This document shows, piece after piece, positions 42,201-54,002 of a stretch of DNA of 64,000 nucleotides. The position numbers were made by a program, and so were the translations under genes. Under the pieces are notes generated by a model. That model was not told the DNA's origin and did not search any database. It was given only the letters and a program-made list of their open reading frames with translations. Origin of the DNA: Micromussa lordhowensis (lineage: Eukaryota; Cnidaria; Anthozoa; Scleractinia; Lobophylliidae); assembly GCA_964020085.1 (NCBI GenBank), contig OZ026597.1, positions 5,006,894 through 5,070,893 of the forward strand, in the 5' to 3' direction. Numbering within the stretch: the stretch's first letter is position 1; every line of letters begins with the position of its first letter.

Positions 42201-43760
42201 AGGCGAAAACAACTTATCGAACTTATCGTTGCGCAGTAGCTTGTGACCAGCCGTCCGTACTCTTCAAGAAAAACTGCAGAAGGGTGTTTGTATGTTATTG
42301 TTAATAATTCTGTTGCTCACACGAGTTATTCATTCGTAAAACTATTTCAGTTTCACAGCGTGTGACGTCATAAGCGGAAACAACAAAATAAATTGCTGTC
42401 GGCGCGTGATTTTTGCAGAAGACCGTTTATGAGCTTTCCTCTGTTCAGAGAAAAAATCCCTGACCACTCGGAATAATTTCATCGCGACCAATGTTGTTTG
42501 ATACTTTAGTTCATCAAGCTTTTAAATGTCAAAGTGCTAAATGACAATCTCACATACAGGGACACCCTTTACTATTTGTGTCAGTCGGCCGATGATATTC
42601 GTCCTCATTCCCGTTGTAACAGGCCGTGAAGTCACACAACCAAACAGCTTCGCGTTTGCTATGAGTCTCGGCTTTATTTATTTGTTAATTGTTTAAGTAA
42701 AAGATCACAAAATAAAGGATAAGTTTTACTTACCACAGGGAATTTCACATTAGAAAAAGTCGAAAGCGAATTCTATGAACTATTATAACGGATGATATAT
42801 TACGCAGGGGTTTCCGGAATGCGCGATGAGTTTGAACAAGAGGCGGGATACGGGATGCGGGATGCGGGATATGACACATCTTAGGAGAAGCATAATATGC
42901 ACTCTTTAAACTTTAATGGCTGGATACGCATTGACAAACAGCAAATTGCGAATCGTTTCTTAACTCCACAGTGACACTAAAATGATCAGCGATGAGTGGA
43001 TATTGTCTCAAGGGGCACAAATTGCGCCTTGAGAGGCCGTCTAAAAAACATTGTCCTGACATTTTTTACTCGTTATACTCCGTATCTGTTACCAAGAGCA
43101 AGATCGAGTGAAGTTTTAATGAAGCTAAATAAAACTATATAAGAACGATTGAATTCGAGTTTGATCGCTACGTACTGTTGCTTTTGTTCTTCCGTAAAGT
43201 AAGGGCAGTATATTTATAGAACATCTGTTTGTGGCAAAAAGAAACCTCCGTTGATGATCAAGCAGTCATGATTAAGGTGTTCAGTTCTACTTGGGCTGGA
43301 TTGGTTCATTTCAGTCTATTCTGAACTCTGAATGTGGAAAATTCGAAAAACCGGTTAAGAGGGACATATTGCCTGATTTCATATCGTGACTAGGTACGAG
43401 TCTGTAAATTATGGGATTAGCAACTATTGATCCACATAGTCAGAAAGAGCACACCGAGATTCACAAAATCCCTACGTTTGGTGTTAATCGGGCTAGTTTT
43501 TACTGAGATAGAGGCATTTAAAAACGTAAAAAATCTACAAAGAAATGCCCGGACAAATCCGGACATTTGTCAGTTTTTTTAAGAAGAACCTCTTTTCTCG
43601 TCATAAATTATTTTTATGGCAATTTAACATTGGTCTCAACTAGGGAACTAATTGTAAGGCATCTCTGAAACAGGTACTGATTTAAGGGTCAGGTCATAAA
43701 CAGGGTAGGGAAAATCTTAGATTTTGTTTATTAATAAGCTGGGGTTGGGGAAGTGGTTCA
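42201..43760. repeat. Third tandem unit with decayed first exon
   Basis: 42228-42291 (minus) aligns with the candidate TPR-CHAT first exon (KHPSAVFLEE against KRPSAVFLEE), but the ATG is gone and the donor gt has become at. The upstream CRE (42363-42370) and a gcggaaac core survive. Block C at 43125-43400 matches block B (aagaacgattgaattcgagt, aaaccggttaagagggac). The rest of the interval shows nothing recognised. Confidence 0.6.
42228..42291 (-). pseudogene. Decayed copy of the TPR-CHAT first exon
   Basis: Homologous to 36850-36907 by sequence around AVFLEE. The start codon and the splice donor are both lost. It lies immediately upstream of the retroelement on the same strand. Confidence 0.55.
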
Positions 43761-43763
43761 CAC

Positions 43764-43808
43764 CCCCCCCCCCACGCAGTTTCTCCAGCAGTACCCCCCC
43801 CCCCCCGG
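43764..43808. repeat. Two poly-C tracts
   Basis: Runs of 13 and 14 C residues, or near that, flank cgcagtttctccagcagta. Homopolymers of this length are prone to length error. Confidence 0.9.
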
Positions 43809-44294
43809 TTATCAGCCCCTTATGTGCATTCTTTTCCTTACTAAACTTAGTGGGTCAGATACGGATCATGTACTTAACGTTATGTGATATCAGATAATCG
43901 GTGACCCATATATGGGAATTTTCTGGCATTGATATGGTAAATTACCAGTTCCATATGAACCCAGTGTACATGACTGAAGCTTTGGGCTCCCAGAAATCCC
44001 TCAGGATTAATTGCTTAAGACTTTGTACATGTATATCTTTCTTGCTTCAGTTTGTATGTTAACAAACGTAACTTTGTACAAGACAAATTCTAAATCTGTT
44101 TTTGTGTAACTGCTTGCAGATTGTTTACAGAAACACTGCCTTTGTCATGTTTAATACAAGGTTGATCATTTCAAAGTGATTTATCTAGTTTATATATGTA
44201 GCAGTAATTTTAGTATTGAATTAGTTAAAACTGTAAACAATTCTATCACAGACATTAATTTTTGCAATATTAGGTTTGAGAATTTTACAATGGC

Positions 44295-44346
44295 TAGTCT
44301 TACATACGTATGTTTCGTCCCTTCCAAGGGACTCATCGGAGACCTT
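44295..44346 (-). ncRNA. Hammerhead ribozyme-like motif
   Basis: Read on the minus strand: stem I strand ggtct, core ccgatga, stem II gtccc-ttggaa-gggac, core gaaa, a short stem III (acat-acgt-atgt) ending in the cleavage triplet gta, then stem I strand agact. Every helix of a type I hammerhead can form. One core base deviates: the usual cugaUga element reads ccgauga, with C in place of U4, which should weaken or stop cleavage. Such ribozymes with minimal stem III are known from Penelope-like elements and retrozymes. Confidence 0.65.
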
Positions 44347-44883
44347 TCAGCTAACTCGTCAAACATCCCGTTTGAAGTCCCGTTAGCGTCAAAATGATGA
44401 TGACAATCTGGCCTTATATCACATAAGGATTTACAAATGCGTAATATGCCCGTACAACTTGAAAAAAGTGTGAGAATTTTAGCGTGTGTGAGAACATTAG
44501 GTTCATTAAGTTAACCCTGTTAGAATAACAATCTTGGGACAACGAGTTTCCTCTTTTCACTCCTCCAGTATGATACCAAATGAAATTTTGAGACAACTTG
44601 CGTCAACAAAAATAGTTTGACTCTCTACTGAGGGAATGGGAGGGTTGGCCTTCTAAACCTGATTTCCACTATACTAGTGACACAAACACAAGTGCAAGCA
44701 TTGAAGCACAAGATATTTAGGTGAATTGGAAATTGTGTTCTGTAGCACAAAGCGAAGTCAATCATGCGAGCTTGTGCTATCTAGGGCATATGGTGGTATT
44801 AAGCCCATTTTCACAGAGAAGTTATGGCTCCTATATGTGTTTGCATCCCTAATGAAAACCGCAGACTTTATTTAAGAATACAT

Positions 44884-45418
44884 GTACCGTAATGATTCGA
44901 TTTAGCACCTGGTGCACTTATTTTCTTTCGGTACCTCAAGGGAGGGAGGGTGCTTATTTGGGACAGGGCGCTTGTCTTGTTTTTGAGAAACAACCGAATT
45001 ATCAAAACAAAATGTTTATACGGTATGTATTTAAAAAGGAACAACAACAGGAACTGCAAAAGTAACAAATATACGGTGAATGGTTAGTTAAGGTGAGGGA
45101 ATTTCAATCTATTTCAACGCCAATAGCTAGACACTGTCAAAAAAGGTATATTGATACGTAACTCAAAGCTTTCTGGCTCGGCATTCTCGATGTCCGATTT
45201 GGTGATCTCGCCGAAAAGGCCCTTGTCGCATGAATTGCTCATGGCTTGTTGAACAACCTTGAGCCATTCTATCCCTACATGCAAGTCTGATTTTCCTTGA
45301 AGCAGTAAATAATATTTGAATAGGGGCGTTTATTGGAATAGAGGCTTTTATTAATAAAAAAGAACATTAGAAGGGGGCGCTTATTCGAAAGGAGGGCGTT
45401 TAATCGATTACGGTACCT
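44884..45418. mobile_element. TIR element with gtaccgtaat termini
   Basis: The left end gtaccgtaatgattcgattt (44884) is mirrored by taatcgattacggtacc (45401-45417), with tgcacttattttc facing gcgcttattcg further in. The word catgta lies just outside on both sides, a possible target duplication. No ORF of note. Confidence 0.7.
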
Positions 45419-45884
45419 TCATGTAGAAATTTACTTTTCCACTCTAACAAGGTACATGAAGGTTGAACATTTGACACAATTCAAAGGATTTTGGCCAGCG
45501 CTGCAACGTAACGTTATGATTTAGAATTCAGCACATTATCAACATGTGCTAGCGCTTGAAACCTCACAGCTGCTAATTAGGGTGCATTTGTTTCCTCAGG
45601 ATTCACGCTTCAAGTCTATACATCATTATATGACGTAATCATCATCATATTATTAGTGATGAAATGGTTGACCGATTAAAACACTGCAGTCAGTGAAGCT
45701 TAGCGAATGTAACCTAATTTTACAATGTACACCGCTGTGAGGGTGTTATGGAAAGGAACGAAATCTTCTTTATTGTCTGGAAAAAAATTCACCAGGAGCT
45801 AAGATTGCTGGAGTCGAGTTGGAGCCCTTAAAGAGTCCCTCCTTGAGCTTCATAAGCTGACATCTGCCACCCTCATACTGCAGT

Positions 45885-46055
45885 GTTCACCCGGGGGAGA
45901 TACTCCCAGAAAAATTGGGTAGGGGTGTGCGGCTCGCTTCCAAAAACCCTTACCCTATTTAGGACCTGACCAAAACTTCGATACCCTATTTATGACCAAA
46001 ATGGGGCTGCACATACCTAGAGGGCCCATATAAGGGAGGTACTCCCTCGAGAGTG
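45885..46055. mobile_element. Small MITE with tactccc termini
   Basis: The left end cccgggggagatactccc faces gggaggtactccctcgag on the right. Both ends carry the gg(a/t)gtactccc word. The middle holds paired accctta/ taccctatt words. Confidence 0.55.
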
Positions 46056-46189
46056 TTCAATTCATTGCTGTACAAAAACTGCTCCTATAGACAAACTTCA
46101 AATGCATGTTAAGTTTTTTGTTGGTAAATTTTGTTATTTTTAATAGAAGTAGATTGTGACTAGTCCAGTAATATAATTAACTTTGACGT

Positions 46190-46350
46190 TGATAGCGGAG
46201 CTCCGGCGGCCCGAAGGGCCGCCAAGCGGAGCCCCATAACCATATAGGAAAAAGAAACCCATGTATGGATTTTCTCATGGTTAATCATGGACAGCGGTAT
46301 TGCTCGTGGGCGCGTACGGACGACGGCGACGACAACGACGACGACGACGA
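46190..46350. repeat. GC-rich hairpin and (CGA)n microsatellite
   Basis: 46196-46236 is a strong palindrome (gcggagctccggcggcccga facing its complement). 46316-46352 is a cga/cgg trinucleotide run. An ORF with a poly-Val stretch over the microsatellite is an artefact of the repeat. Confidence 0.8.
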
Positions 46351-46923
46351 CGACGGTGGAGTCGCGCAAGATGGCGGCCATAAGGGGACCTCTAAACCAA
46401 AAGGAGGCTTAATTTTTCGCGTGCTTTCTGGAGCACAACGCGGCTACACAATATGCTAGGTCAGCTAAAGGAGTAACGTTTGTCGTGTTTACGTGGAAAC
46501 TGGAAGATTTCCAAACTGGAAGATTTCTGGCTAATTTATTTAACTACAACTAGTACTACGCAATAGGGTCAATGCAATGATAAAACCTTGGAACAATGCT
46601 CACATGTTAACATCATTCAGATAATATTTTAGCCCAATAGTTTTTGGCAATTCTTTATTAAACAATCAAAGTAATTTTCACAATTTCCTCTGATAATGTT
46701 TTGATTTTTTAATCCACTCGTTTGACTTCTGGATTGAAAAAAGCAGTTCATTTCAGTTGAAAGAAAAACTAAACACCAAACAATATGCAGAAAACCTTGC
46801 AGCAAAGTTACAAAACTGAACTCAAAATTCAACCTTATCCTGGATAAGCCTAATCGGGCTACAGGAGCTCCGCTTTTAGGTTGACCTAAATCTATATATT
46901 AACCTTGGACATAATTTTGTATA

Positions 46924-47361
46924 CAGTGAAACCTGTATTAAGCGGACACCGTTGGGACCCTCACTAGTGTCCGCTTAATAAAGGGTGTCCGCTCTAAACA
47001 GGTTCAGCAATAATAGTTAATTATTAACCCTTTTGTAACACAGTGTAAGATCAAAGACTGCTCGTAGCATAATGTCCAGACAGTCGATGCATCAATCTGG
47101 AACAATCTACTTAGCTCTAAAACGACATCGCCGAACAATTTTACGGTGTCTGAGTTGAGCTTTTAGAAGAAAAAAGCCCTTGAAGTGTCCGCTAATTGCA
47201 GGTTTTGTCCAACAAAATGGCTTAATATTGGTGTCCGCGTCCGCTTTACAGAGGTGTCCGCTGAATGCAGGTTTATTGTACTGTAAATGTGGGAAGAAAA
47301 TTTAGGGACTCAAGCTGGTGTCCAGTTAATAGAGGGTGTCCGCTTAATACAGGTTTCACTG
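46924..47361. mobile_element. pogo/Tigger-like MITE, TA target site
   Basis: The termini cagtgaaacctgtattaagc (46924) and gcttaatacaggtttcactg (47361) are exact inverted repeats. TA dinucleotides flank both ends (46922-46923, 47362-47363). CAGT ends with TA duplication fit pogo-type Tc1/mariner elements. Further inside gtgtccgctt recurs in both orientations. Confidence 0.88.
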
Positions 47362-47363
47362 TA

Positions 47364-47890
47364 ATTTGGTTGAAAGTGTTTGATATTTTGAAGATTTTTA
47401 TGTAAAATAATAATAGAAAACTTAAGAAGAATACACACCACTTCTTTGTAATCTGTTTTCGTGCACTTTTCCCAGTTTGTTTGCTCATCCAGTCGTAGCG
47501 GTGTTAACGCTTCGTTCTATGGATTGAGCAAGTATCAAAATAGAACGCCAAAAGCCTTTAGTATTGAGGAAATCTGAAACCCAATACGTTTCCATGGTAA
47601 CAACTCTTAAGCTCATAATGCGAAGCACAGGCAGTAGAATCTAATTGCAAAGAAAGAAGCATTTCTGCTACAATTTGGTTGAGACATCTTTATTCATCAT
47701 ATCTGAACAAAATTTGGTTGAGTTAATGATATCATCACTTGGCTAATTTGCATATTGTAACTTGAATTTCTCTGGAACGAAAAGAGATATTTGAATTTTT
47801 TTTTTCTTCTCGTACAGTGTACTCACTTGTCTATGTTCTAAAATGGCTTAAGTAGGAAAGATGCAAATTCCATCATAGTAGCACTTTAAG
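47364..47890. other. Spacer with a fragment related to the 32.9-kb foldback
   Basis: 47700-47885 resembles the arm of the foldback at 32913-33710 (gatatcatcacttggctaat, ttgaatttctctggaacga, aaaatggctt). Nothing else was recognised. Confidence 0.5.
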
Positions 47891-47894
47891 TTCC

Positions 47895-50140
47895 CTGTGT
47901 ATTCCCAGAGCGTTTCTTGATCTCTTTTGCACCTGCTCTGTCTTGGGTTTCGCGGCCTTATCTTACATTAAACGCGAATCCGTTCTCTTCTCATGGGATG
48001 GGGCCCTCGTGCATCTACGTTCCAGGTTTGTTCTTTTATCCCCCGTGCGTTCGCTCGTAGCGTACACAGTGCGTTTCCTGTGCGTCCCCTCGTGCAGTTC
48101 CAAGTGCGTTTTACCATGCATTTCCTTACTTTAAAGCAGTTCCGCTGTAAACAACTCTGGGTATTTCCCTAGGGTTCCTGGTGGGTGTATTTCTTCGTTC
48201 CGCGTACGTTCACAGCTGGCTTATTTGGTAGGTCCGCTTAATTAAGCGGACTTCACACCAGGCGCGGATCCAGGGGAGGTGAAATGGGTGAATTTTCACC
48301 CCCCCCCCCATTTTCTGAGCCCCCTTCTATTTTTTCTTCTTATCCCTCAAATATTGAAATAATATTTGATTTCTCTGACATTATTTAAAAAATTCACCCC
48401 CCATTTCAAAATCCTGGATCCGCGCCTGCACGGCAAACTTAATTGGGCAAACTCGTGTTGGGAAACTTCAAAAACTTGGCAAACTCGTTCCTTCACAAGT
48501 CATACTTGCGTCAAATCACAACACACGGTAATTTGCAACATGGCCGACTTTAGTGCAGTGGCACTCACGTAAAACAGTGAAACAGAAGAAGAGAAGAAAC
48601 AGAAAGCGGTGGAGAAATAGAAAGATTTGGACGAAACTCAGTTTGTCCACTAGCTCCTCCATTTTCCTTTGTTTGTTTGAAGTATCTTTGTAGGCTACAG
48701 ATGAAACGTTTCACACAGCCGGGCAGTTGCGAACCTCTTCGATAAATTTAAAAGTGACCACTTGCGTCCGCCATTTTGTGAAGTGTCACGCAAATATATC
48801 ACGTGAATAGAGCGCGTGTTTTGGTTGGTTGACCGTTACGAGCACATGTTTGCCAATCGTTCACACGTCAGATACGAGTTTACCAACTCGAAAAAGTTGG
48901 TAAAAAAAGTTGGCGAGAATAAAGGCAAGTTGTATTTGTCGCCATCAGTGTGACAACTTGTTTGCCGACTGTTTTTGTGCCGTCTACCCTCACAAACTTG
49001 AGTTTGTCACCTTTGGTTTGCCGTCGGTGAAGCCCGCTTGGCCATGCTATCTTTGAGTGGTACCTCGTATATCCCGCATTTGGTTCCCATACATTCCCCG
49101 TGCGTTTCCTTGCCTATGTGCTCCTCTGATTAATTCCCATGTACATCCATCTTATCTTCCCTCGTACATCTCCCCTTGTGTTCCCCATGCATTCCCCGCG
49201 CGTTTCCTTCTCTGTGTGCTCCGCTATTCGCAACCCCCTGCATTCACCCCTGGGTTCCTGCACTATTCCCCATGCTTTCCCTATTCCCCAAACAACTCGT
49301 CCTTAACACTTGAACTTGTATTCCCTTTGTATTCGCTCGCAGTCGGGTAGGAGAGAGTGATATAGGACAGGATAACCATAAAAGCGATAGCTCTTTAAAA
49401 CTTTAAGCTTCTGGCTACCGTCTATGAAAAATGAATTTGATGAGAAAATAAATACGTGTTTTCTATGATATACAAATGGCACTCAGCCACTCTTTTGTTT
49501 TCCGTACATTGCTATTCCTCTCCCTTGGTTCCCTTCTTTGGTCCCGCTGCATCCACTGTGGGCATCCCACACATCTACCCCCCCCCCACCCCCATTCCTT
49601 TTCAGAATCCGTTTCTTGTGCTTTTCCGTCTTTATCTCCTCCATCGTTTTCATCTGTTTCCATTGAATTCTGACATGCCTTCCCTACTGAGTTTACTTTG
49701 GGGTCCCTTCTGAGTTCCTTGTCTTCTCGCTATACATGTTAGTTTGTCATAACGTTTAAATTTGCTTGTCCTTAACACCATGCCCCCCCCCCCCCCGGTG
49801 TTTTCCCTTTTGCGTTTGCTATAAACAAAATAATTAAGCCCGCTTGCTCTCACATTTGATAGTGGCGAGTTATTCCTGGGTTTCCCTGTGCATTCGCCAC
49901 GTGTTCCCTGTGTATTTTCATGTGTGTTCTTCTGTGCACAACTCTGTGTGTTTCCCCATTAACCGTGTTTTCCCTGCCGATGTCACCCGTGCATAAGCCG
50001 TCGGTTTCCCCAGGGTTTCCTCTTCCGTTACAACTCTCTTGTGCATATTTTGTCGCGTTCCCTTGCGCTTGCAGTCCGTTCCGGTGTACGCTACCCTATG
50101 CTTTCCCCCATTTCTCCCACTGTGGTTTCCTCTAAGTCCA
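47895..50140 (+). repeat. Degenerate pyrimidine-rich repeat, split by an insertion
   Basis: Two stretches (about 47895-48215 and 49055-50140) are made of loosely repeated words of the type ttccccgtgcgtttcc and tccctgtgcattcc, in no fixed register. The 840 bases between them contain a hAT-like MITE and unrelated sequence. The unit is about 12-24 bases and heavily decayed. ORFs of 65-97 codons here are by-products of low complexity. Confidence 0.65.
48259..48428. mobile_element. hAT-like MITE
   Basis: The termini caggcgcggatccagg and cctggatccgcgcctg are exact inverted repeats, 170 bases apart end to end. The interior mirrors poly-C: a C-run near 48299-48311 and caccccccatttcaaaatcc. CAGG...CCTG ends are common for hAT elements. 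No 8-bp duplication was found. Confidence 0.7.
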
Positions 50141-50216
50141 AATACGAACCTAGTAAATGGCCCAGTTCATTATGAATCCTCCGTATCCAGGACGTTTTTG
50201 TCATTTCATGCAGTAA

Positions 50217-50247
50217 TGATAATAATAATAATAATAATAATAATAAA
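50217..50247 (+). repeat. (AAT)n microsatellite
   Basis: About ten ATA/AAT trinucleotide units in a row. Confidence 0.95.
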
Positions 50248-50392
50248 ATATTTATATAGCGCTCAATCCAAGCACCCGAGTGAAGTTCAGGAGGACATGG
50301 ACTCGACGTAACGTCTATAGGGGAACTAATTAATTTTATTTTATTTGCCGTGTCGAACTCGTATTATTTTCATGTAACACTGATATTATCTT

Positions 50393-50697
50393 TTATTATT
50401 CAACAAATTGTAACACTATCCAAATATGGTCATGATGCTCTCGATATCTGTCATCCGTAGGTAACAGATATCCGGCGGTATACGTAGCTTCGTACGTGGG
50501 AAGAAAAAGTGACGAGAGAAAATGTCGAGAGAGAGATTTACAAGGATTTAGGCTGTTTTGTTATCAATTTGTTGAATAATAAAACAATTATCCTGCTCAA
50601 TCTCGCGGAATATCGTCTGATTTTAGCCGACTCGGCCTACGGCCTCGTCGGCTAAGTATCAGACGATATTCCGCGCGATTTCGCAGGATAATTGTTA
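50393..50697. mobile_element. Composite hairpin element, copy 2
   Basis: The reverse-orientation counterpart of 4485-4790: ttattattcaacaaattg to caatttgttgaataataaaa, then the hairpin caattatcctgctcaatctc to aggataattgtt. Here the apex gccgactcggcctacggcctcgtcggc is a nearly perfect palindrome. Confidence 0.88.
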
Positions 50698-53165
50698 AAT
50701 ATTCACTTTTGTCCTTGAACATACTTCGAAGTAAAAACGCTTTTAAAGATTAGCGATCAAACCTGAGTTACTTTAAAACTAGAACATCTATCATTCCCTT
50801 CGTCTTGTCAAGAGCTCTGCTTTAAGCCGGTAATCAATATGCGAAGAGTCTAAAGAGTGAATCGCCTTGTGCAAACGAGGGCAATTAATTTGTGACGTGT
50901 CTGTTAGATGATTGGTCTAATGTTATTTTTCATATTCATGATGACTGTTGCTGACCTGTGGTGTTTGTTTGTCATTTTGGGATGTTTGCTGTCGGAGTAA
51001 GATGTCTACTGTTCCCTTCTACACGAGAAGCGAATTCGTACTTTGGAGATGAAATGGCGTCGACGTTTGGGGAACAGAAGTCGGTTGACACGCAATTCTG
51101 CCACTGGTTAGTATCAATTTCTTTGCATTCTACAGGCTTCAAATTACTTTACCACGTGTGCTTGCTTGACTTGGTTTACATTTTGTGTTGAACTTCGGAA
51201 CAATCGCATGGCTTTAGTAAGGAAGGAAAACGTACGTTAGAAGCTAGTTCTGGAACCGTATGAGACGCTAGGTTCTTAGCGTTTTTTTTTTCTACGAGAG
51301 CTTGGCTTTCTTTATAAAAGCAACGTTTCTTTGTCAAAGTTTGCCTTGTAGTTGTCAACGGAAGCTCGTGCACTAGCAGTTCACTGTGAATTCTTTACTT
51401 CTCGTTTAATGGTTTGTTTCCACGCTTGGGTTTGTTCCTTATGCAATTTGTATCTATTCCATTTTCAGGAAGTTAACGACTAAGACAAGAAAGTCAGGAA
51501 AGCACAAGAAAGGATTCAAGCAGGGAGGATGAAGACAAAGTTAAGAATAGCATTTGAGAATTTAGTTTAATTGAAATCTCCGATAAGAAATGGCAGTCTT
51601 GAAATTAGAGAAGATATATTCGAGTCCAAAATCGTTTTGTTTGATTTTTTTCTGCTGAAATATTTGCATTGAAATGACATTCCCGCGTAAAAAAAATAAA
51701 TTCGGTAGTAATTGTTAATAACTCTGCCATTTTTTATGAAAGGTTTCAACCGCTTTCGAGCTATCATTTAGTACATGTTTCAAATAATGGGGAGTTTTAT
51801 TTCTTTGCTCGAGCGATCATTACCAGATCGGAATTTGCATGCTTTACCACGTGTATTTTGTCACAGTCGAGTATGATCTTTGTTACATTCTTTTTGAAAA
51901 TTCCAAATTATCGTAGAATCGCTTGACTCTCCTATGTTTGAAAACCTGTTACTAGGTGATGACTTTTGTAGAGTATTTTAAGGTGGTGCTGCATGTTGAA
52001 ATCAAACCGTGAGAGCAAATATTTACGTGATCATGTCAATCATCGTAGCAAATTCTGTTTTGATATAAATTGGATAAGCAATTCAAGGCTGAACATTTTA
52101 ATTTGTCTTGTTCCTCCAAAATCGCATTAAGCACCGAGTTAGGCCTAGTTTAGATTTTTAATTTGACTTGTCTGTTGGAGAGCAATGTCCTTGCTCAAAA
52201 ACAACATTAAATGACTGGTCGTGGAAAATTGTTACAGTTGAGCTATCAAACTTTACGTTGTCGGAGAATTATTTATCCTTTTCATGATCAAACCATAGCA
52301 TTTTCAGATGTGAAATTAATGAAGTATCTTTACGATTCTTCAATTTGCAGTCGAATAGACGTGAACGTTTATAATTTTTCCTTATTTTCCCAAAACGTTC
52401 ACGCAAATTAATTCATCTGATGTGAATTGTGTATGCTAAAAGAGCAATTTCCTTGCTTAAAATTAATTATTGATTGATCCAAACGTTCGGAAAATGCCTC
52501 TGCTTGCACTGAAGCTCGTTGGACGATATGTTTAACATTTCAAATTAATCCAGGAATCATTAACAATTTGTTTGTAATCTGAATTTGCTCGCAACGTTAT
52601 TCGAGTTCATTTGTGAATATTTGAAACATTTGTTGACATGATCACAATAAATTATTTCATGTTGTTTACATTGTTTCGCTTGTGTTTCTTTCTTTTCTTT
52701 CTTTTTTTCGTTTTACGCGCTATAGTAAAAAGTGCAAACATTTGTTTTTTTTGACGTTTTAAGTTTGACATGCAGAGCCACCTTGATAATAAATAATTCT
52801 AGAAGAGGATATTGGGTTTCTGGATTGATCATCGTTTCCTGAAAATTCTAGATTTTTCGGCAGATACTCTTTTTATGCATTTCTTTACGGAAAACGGTCG
52901 GTTTATATTTTGTTTCTTGGGAAGGGAAATAAGCACAGAGAGGTCAATCAGAAACCAAATATATCCTCTTGTTTAACTTTCAGCGAGGCTGTATTGAATT
53001 ATGTCTGTCATAAAGTAACTTTTTCCATTATCGCTTATCAAAAATATTGGCCGGTCCAATTGTCTGATTTTTCAAATTGTTTTGGCTTTCATTTGTACTG
53101 TAGGGATAAACTGAGTTTTAGAAATGTAGCTTCAATTGTCAGAATATTCTAAAATGTTACAGCTA
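50698..53165. other. AT-rich stretch, no established gene
   Basis: One possible two-exon small ORF is listed separately (51054-51532). The remainder, including 51800-53165, is AT-rich with no recognised domain, RNA or transposon. Words such as tttaatttgacttg and ttccttgctcaaaa recur loosely at 52090-52470. Confidence 0.4.
51054..51532 (+). CDS. Candidate small two-exon gene or terminal exons
   Basis: Not recognised as any known family. An ATG at 51054 opens MASTFGEQKSVDTQFCH. A donor (gttagt at 51107) and an acceptor (ttttcag ending 51468) are in matching phase, and exon two adds WKLTTKTRKSGKHKKGFKQG and a TGA at 51530-51532, for 38 residues. The tail is strongly basic. The first exon frame is also open upstream to about 50958, so these may instead be the last two exons of a longer gene. 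Splice sites and frame are the only evidence. Confidence 0.25.
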
Positions 53166-53169
53166 CTAT

Positions 53170-53690
53170 TTGGACTCCTAAACACTTTTACCCAAAATAT
53201 TCACGAATAGATCTGTTGCTTTAAATTATATTTTTACAAAAAGTATTGATTATAAAAACTGATTTTCAACACCAACTGTAGCTCCATTGTATGATTCGGA
53301 CAAAAATTTACCAAACATTTGCTAACAGCTCTATTGCTTTTTAAAGCTGTGGTTTCAATTGTCTGATACTTCTAAAATTTTAACGCGTACCTTTTTGCTC
53401 ACTATTCGGTAGCTCCAATTATCTGATACTTCTAAAATTTTATCACTATCGTTTGCTACAGACAAAAATTTACCATCAGGTCTGTTATTTTTCGAAGCTG
53501 TAGTTTCAATTGTCTGATATACTTCTACAGTTTTATCGCTTTGCTTTTTGTTCAGTTCTCCAATTGTCTGATTCTTCTAAAATTTTCCAAAGATTCTGAT
53601 TCTTCTAAATTGTTATTGCTTTCGTTCGCAAGTGACAATGTCTTATTGAAAAATACTTAACAGATTTTGAAGCTTGATGACCAGACATTA
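53170..53690 (+). repeat. Degenerate tandem repeat, caattgtctgat type
   Basis: The words caattgtctgatacttctaa, aattttatcgctttcg and acaaaaatttacca recur five or so times with irregular spacing (near 53275, 53358, 53415, 53500, 53560). No coding potential. Confidence 0.6.
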
Positions 53691-54002
53691 ACCTTTAACA
53701 CCTCGCTGAAAGTAAATTGTAGAAGATAACGAAGCAGCCATGAATTTTGTTTTTTAAAAATTGGCCTATAATTGTCGGGATTTGCTTTATTATTTCGGCT
53801 TAAAGTGACGGAAGCTCTAAATTGTTTCAAGCGCTAGGACTAGATTGCAGTTTTCGCGTTTTTTTTATTTCGTAGGAGTAATAGGGTTAATGGCTTGCTT
53901 TTGCTATCTTCTTGAAATAAATTGGATGATGATATCACGTTAAATAGATGAGCTGTGAATGACGGCCAGCTAGAAATCTATACACAGAAATGAGACGAGC
54001 CA

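Noticed and set aside
46160..46381. ORF with poly-valine stretch
   Set aside because: Product of a cga/cgg microsatellite on the opposite strand.
49057..49350. 97-codon proline-rich ORF and neighbours
   Set aside because: They follow a pyrimidine-rich degenerate repeat; the composition explains the open frames.
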